A stretch of DNA of 64,000 nt from an uncultured Gellertiella sp. (GTDB lineage Bacteria > Pseudomonadota > Alphaproteobacteria > Rhizobiales > Rhizobiaceae). The stretch is taken from the NCBI RefSeq assembly GCF_963457605.1, contig NZ_OY735139.1, forward strand, positions 2,572,001-2,636,000, read 5' to 3'. Shown piece after piece: positions 61,566 to 64,000 of the stretch. How positions within the stretch are numbered: the stretch's first letter is position 1; the number at the start of each line of letters is the position of its first letter. The translations under genes were made by a program, and so were the position numbers. The notes under the pieces are model-generated. The model made no database searches. It was given only the letters and a program-made list of their open reading frames with translations, and was not told the origin of the DNA.

Positions 61566-63140
61566 TTACATAAGCCGCGTGGCGATATAGACAGTCGAGA
61601 GTGCGATGATCCACAGCGCGATCCGCCCGGAGCGGCTGTGGCGGGCCTCCGCCTTGCCGATCTCTTCTGCCGTCGCCTTGTCGAAGCGCACCCCGTGCTC
61701 GCTCATGTGCAGCAGTTCGGAATGGAACTTTTCCGTCTTGGCGACGATCTCGGGCAGGGCTTCGGCCAGTTTCAGCATGGCCTTTGCCCCGTCCTTGAGG
61801 TCGGTCGCAATGCGCCTTGGTCCGAGATTGTCACGGATCCAGCCGCCGACCACGGGTTCCGAGGCCTTCCACATGTTGAAGCGCGGGTTCAGCATCCGCG
61901 ACACGCCCTCGACCACCACCATGGTCTTTTGCAGCATCACCAGTTCGGGACGGGTTTCCATGTCGAAGAGTTCGGTGACCTCGAAGAGCAGCGTCAGCAG
62001 CTTGCCCATCGAGATGGTCTCTGCCGGCTGGCCATGGATCGGCTCGCCAATGGCGCGGATCGCCTGGGCAAAGCTTGCGATATCGTGATGGGAGGGTACG
62101 TAACCGGCTTCGAAATGCACCTCCGCCACCCGGCGGTAATCGCGGGTAATGAAGCCATAGAGGATTTCGGCAAGGAATCGGCGTTCCTTCTTGCCGAGCC
62201 GCCCGACGATGCCCATGTCGACGGCGACAATCATGCCTGCGGGATCGACGAACAGGTTGCCGGGATGCATGTCGGCATGGAAGAAGCCGTCACGCAGGGT
62301 ATGGCGCAGGAAGGATTGCACCAGCGTATCTGCAAGAAGATCGAGGTCATGGCCGGCGGCAGCGAGCGCGGCAACGTCCGACATCTTGGTGCCATCGATC
62401 CATTCCATCGTGATGACATCGCGCCCGGTGCGCTCCCAGTCAACCTTTGGCACCCGGAAGCCGGGATCGCTCGCGGTGTTCTCGGCAATTTCGGAAAGCG
62501 CTGCCGCCTCCAGCCGCAGGTCCATCTCGATCCGCGTCGTCTGTTCCAGCGTCCGCGTCACCTCGGTCGGACGCAGCCGCCGGTGGGCGGGAATGAAGGT
62601 TTCCTGCAGCCGGGCGACCAGATACATCGCCTCGAGATCACGGGCAAAGCGCTGGCGCACGCCGGGGCGCACCACCTTGACGGCGACCTTGCGGCGGCCC
62701 TCTGCCGTCTCCACTTCCGCCGGGTGCACCTGGGCAATGGAGGCCGCCGCAATCGGCGCATCAAAGCGGGTGTAGAGCGAGGTCATCGGTCGCCCGAGCG
62801 ATCCCTCGATGGCGGCCCTGGCCTGGGCCTCGGGGAAAAACGCCATCCGGTCCTGAAGCTTGGCGAGGTCATCGGCAAGCTCGGTGCCGACGACATCGGG
62901 CCGGGTCGCCAGGAACTGGCCGATCTTCACATAGGACGGCCCGAGCCGTTCCACCGCGCGGGCCACCCGGTCGCTGCGTTCGACCCGCCTTGAGCGCCCG
63001 CGTGCGAAGGGGGCGGCGAGCCGCCTGGCGAGGCGAAGGGCAGGCGGGATATCCTGATCCGGCAGGCTGGCAATCACGCCTTCGCGCACCAGCACGAAGC
63101 CGACCCGCAGGATGCGGAGATAGGCGGCGGGTGTGCTCAT
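61566..63140 (-). CDS. ubiB: UbiB-family ubiquinone biosynthesis kinase-like protein
   Basis: 524 residues from ATG 63140. ABC1/ADCK kinase-like: GPSYVKIGQFLATRPDVVG (KxGQ motif), AAASIAQVHPAE, VAVKVVRPG with the lysine, VITMEWIDGTK and FFHADMHPGNLFVDPAG (catalytic D-x-x-x-x-N), MGIVGRL. C-terminal membrane segment SGRIALWIIALSTVYIATRLM. Needed for coenzyme Q synthesis. It follows ubiE by four bases. Confidence 0.95.
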   Translation of the reverse strand: MSTPAAYLRILRVGFVLVREGVIASLPDQDIPPALRLARRLAAPFARGRSRRVERSDRVARAVERLGPSYVKIGQFLATRPDVVGTELADDLAKLQDRMAFFPEAQARAAIEGSLGRPMTSLYTRFDAPIAAASIAQVHPAEVETAEGRRKVAVKVVRPGVRQRFARDLEAMYLVARLQETFIPAHRRLRPTEVTRTLEQTTRIEMDLRLEAAALSEIAENTASDPGFRVPKVDWERTGRDVITMEWIDGTKMSDVAALAAAGHDLDLLADTLVQSFLRHTLRDGFFHADMHPGNLFVDPAGMIVAVDMGIVGRLGKKERRFLAEILYGFITRDYRRVAEVHFEAGYVPSHHDIASFAQAIRAIGEPIHGQPAETISMGKLLTLLFEVTELFDMETRPELVMLQKTMVVVEGVSRMLNPRFNMWKASEPVVGGWIRDNLGPRRIATDLKDGAKAMLKLAEALPEIVAKTEKFHSELLHMSEHGVRFDKATAEEIGKAEARHSRSGRIALWIIALSTVYIATRLM

Positions 63141-63144
63141 CGGG

Positions 63145-63921
63145 TCAGATCTTCCAGCCGGAATGCAATGCGGCAATGCCGCCGGTATAATTGGTGTATG
63201 TGACACGCTGGAAGCCCGCCTCGCGGATCATGGTGGCGAAATCCTGCTGGTTCGGGAACTTGCGGATCGATTCCACCAGATACTGGTAGGGCTCGGCATC
63301 GCCGGTGATCATCTTGCCGAAACGCGGGATCGCCTTGAACGACCACTGGTCATAGATCGTGTCGAGAAGCGGCATCTCCACTTCGGAAAATTCCAGCACC
63401 AGCAGCCGTCCGCCACGCTTCAGCACCCGGTGGGCTTCTTTCAGCGCCACCTCGATGCGCGGCACATTGCGAATGCCGAAGGCAATCGTGTAGGCGTCGA
63501 AGGAGCCCGCCTCGAAGGGCAGGTCCTCGGCATTGGCCTCGACGAAGGTGAGGTTCGGGGCAAGCCCCTTCTTTTCGGCCCGTTCGGCCCCGACGGCGAG
63601 CATCGAGCCGTTGATGTCAAGCACGGTTGCCTGCGCCAGCCGGCTGGAGGCCTCGACGATGCGAAAGGCAATGTCGCCGGTGCCGCCCGCCACATCCAGC
63701 ACCCTGTAGTCTTCCGACTTGCGCGGGTTGAGGGCGGCCACCATGGCATTCTTCCACACCCGGTGCAGACCCGCCGACATCACGTCATTCATGATGTCGT
63801 ATCGCTTGGCGACCTTATGGAAGACGTCATTGACCAGCGGCTGCTTTTCGCCTTCCGCCACGTCGCGAAAGCCGTAGGACGTGGCCATTCCACCCTTGGC
63901 GGAGGTGCGCTGTTCAGCCAT
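63145..63921 (-). CDS. ubiE: Ubiquinone/menaquinone biosynthesis C-methyltransferase
   Basis: 258 residues. SAM methyltransferase acting on demethyl-quinone precursors. Motif [43 protein letters not shown] and [18 protein letters not shown] match UbiE. Start ATG 63921. ubiE-ubiB is the usual rhizobial order. The 79 bases to the right edge hold its promoter; the next gene, probably divergent, lies outside the window. Confidence 0.97.
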   Translation of the reverse strand: MAEQRTSAKGGMATSYGFRDVAEGEKQPLVNDVFHKVAKRYDIMNDVMSAGLHRVWKNAMVAALNPRKSEDYRVLDVAGGTGDIAFRIVEASSRLAQATVLDINGSMLAVGAERAEKKGLAPNLTFVEANAEDLPFEAGSFDAYTIAFGIRNVPRIEVALKEAHRVLKRGGRLLVLEFSEVEMPLLDTIYDQWSFKAIPRFGKMITGDAEPYQYLVESIRKFPNQQDFATMIREAGFQRVTYTNYTGGIAALHSGWKI

Positions 63922-64000
63922 GCGAGATACTCCATCACCCTGTCACGTGCAGTCTTTCAGACCGGACCATATCGAAATTGCTGCAATCGCGCTATCAAGG

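Overview
The window looks like a chromosomal segment of an alphaproteobacterium of the Rhizobiaceae (Rhizobium/Agrobacterium type). The sequence basis is the gene order ubiE-ubiB, rsmI-yraN-gshB-comM, a pmtA-type phospholipid methyltransferase, an imelysin/di-haem/DUF1513 iron operon, and three copies of a 103-bp palindromic intergenic repeat that resembles rhizobial RIME elements. No rRNA, tRNA or CRISPR array was seen. The right edge stops just upstream of ubiE.

Region 1 (1-10.45 kb) is the right end of an integrated element sitting at the 3' end of guaA. It holds the tail of a metal-efflux adaptor gene, a truncated RND pump gene abruptly joined to a 5'-truncated SF2 helicase, a self-contained HipA-type kinase with a fused N-terminal regulatory domain and twin palindromic operators, a translationally coupled serine recombinase-ParB-ParB trio, two small DNA-binding proteins (one AlpA-like) and a P4-type tyrosine integrase reading away from guaA. 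Four ATACCGTCA sites lie between the integrase and guaA. The left attachment site is outside the window.

Region 2 (10.5-37.3 kb) is mostly core chromosome: guaA, an MTA/SAH nucleosidase with a thioesterase, an iron-related operon (imelysin, di-haem oxidoreductase, second imelysin, DUF1513), rsmB, rlpA, an SDR gene with queG, a GST, uppP, a 54-residue exported peptide, an NDUFA9-like reductase, pyrF, pmtA, dnaN, rsmI, yraN, a cupin gene, gshB, comM, a GNAT gene and cysK, then two small coiled-coil membrane proteins. Two genes here carry fresh-looking internal duplications: 54 bp in frame in the cupin gene, and 76 bp out of frame at the end of cysK. Both lie close to copies of the 103-bp repeat, and that repeat also supplies TAG stop codons.

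Region 3 (37.4-53.3 kb) has dut, prfC, a GFA protein, a pirin, a class II amidotransferase, an YjbR protein, coaBC, a TetR gene divergent from a DevBCA-type ABC exporter operon, a DEAD-box helicase, a phosphoesterase followed by a kinase-USP fusion, and a divergent MarR/GST pair.

Region 4 (53.3-61.6 kb) is the most interesting part. Five co-oriented genes encode a HAL-family lyase without the Ala-Ser-Gly MIO triad, an amidohydrolase, an M20 carbamoylase-type hydrolase, a DUF917 protein and a urocanate hydratase homologue. Their families match, step for step, the described bacterial route from ergothioneine to glutamate (ergothionase, thiourocanate hydratase, thiohydantoin desulfhydrase, hydantoin-propionate amidohydrolase, N-carbamoylglutamate amidohydrolase). 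A divergent LysR-type regulator with two tandem winged-helix domains probably controls it. ubiB and ubiE close the window.
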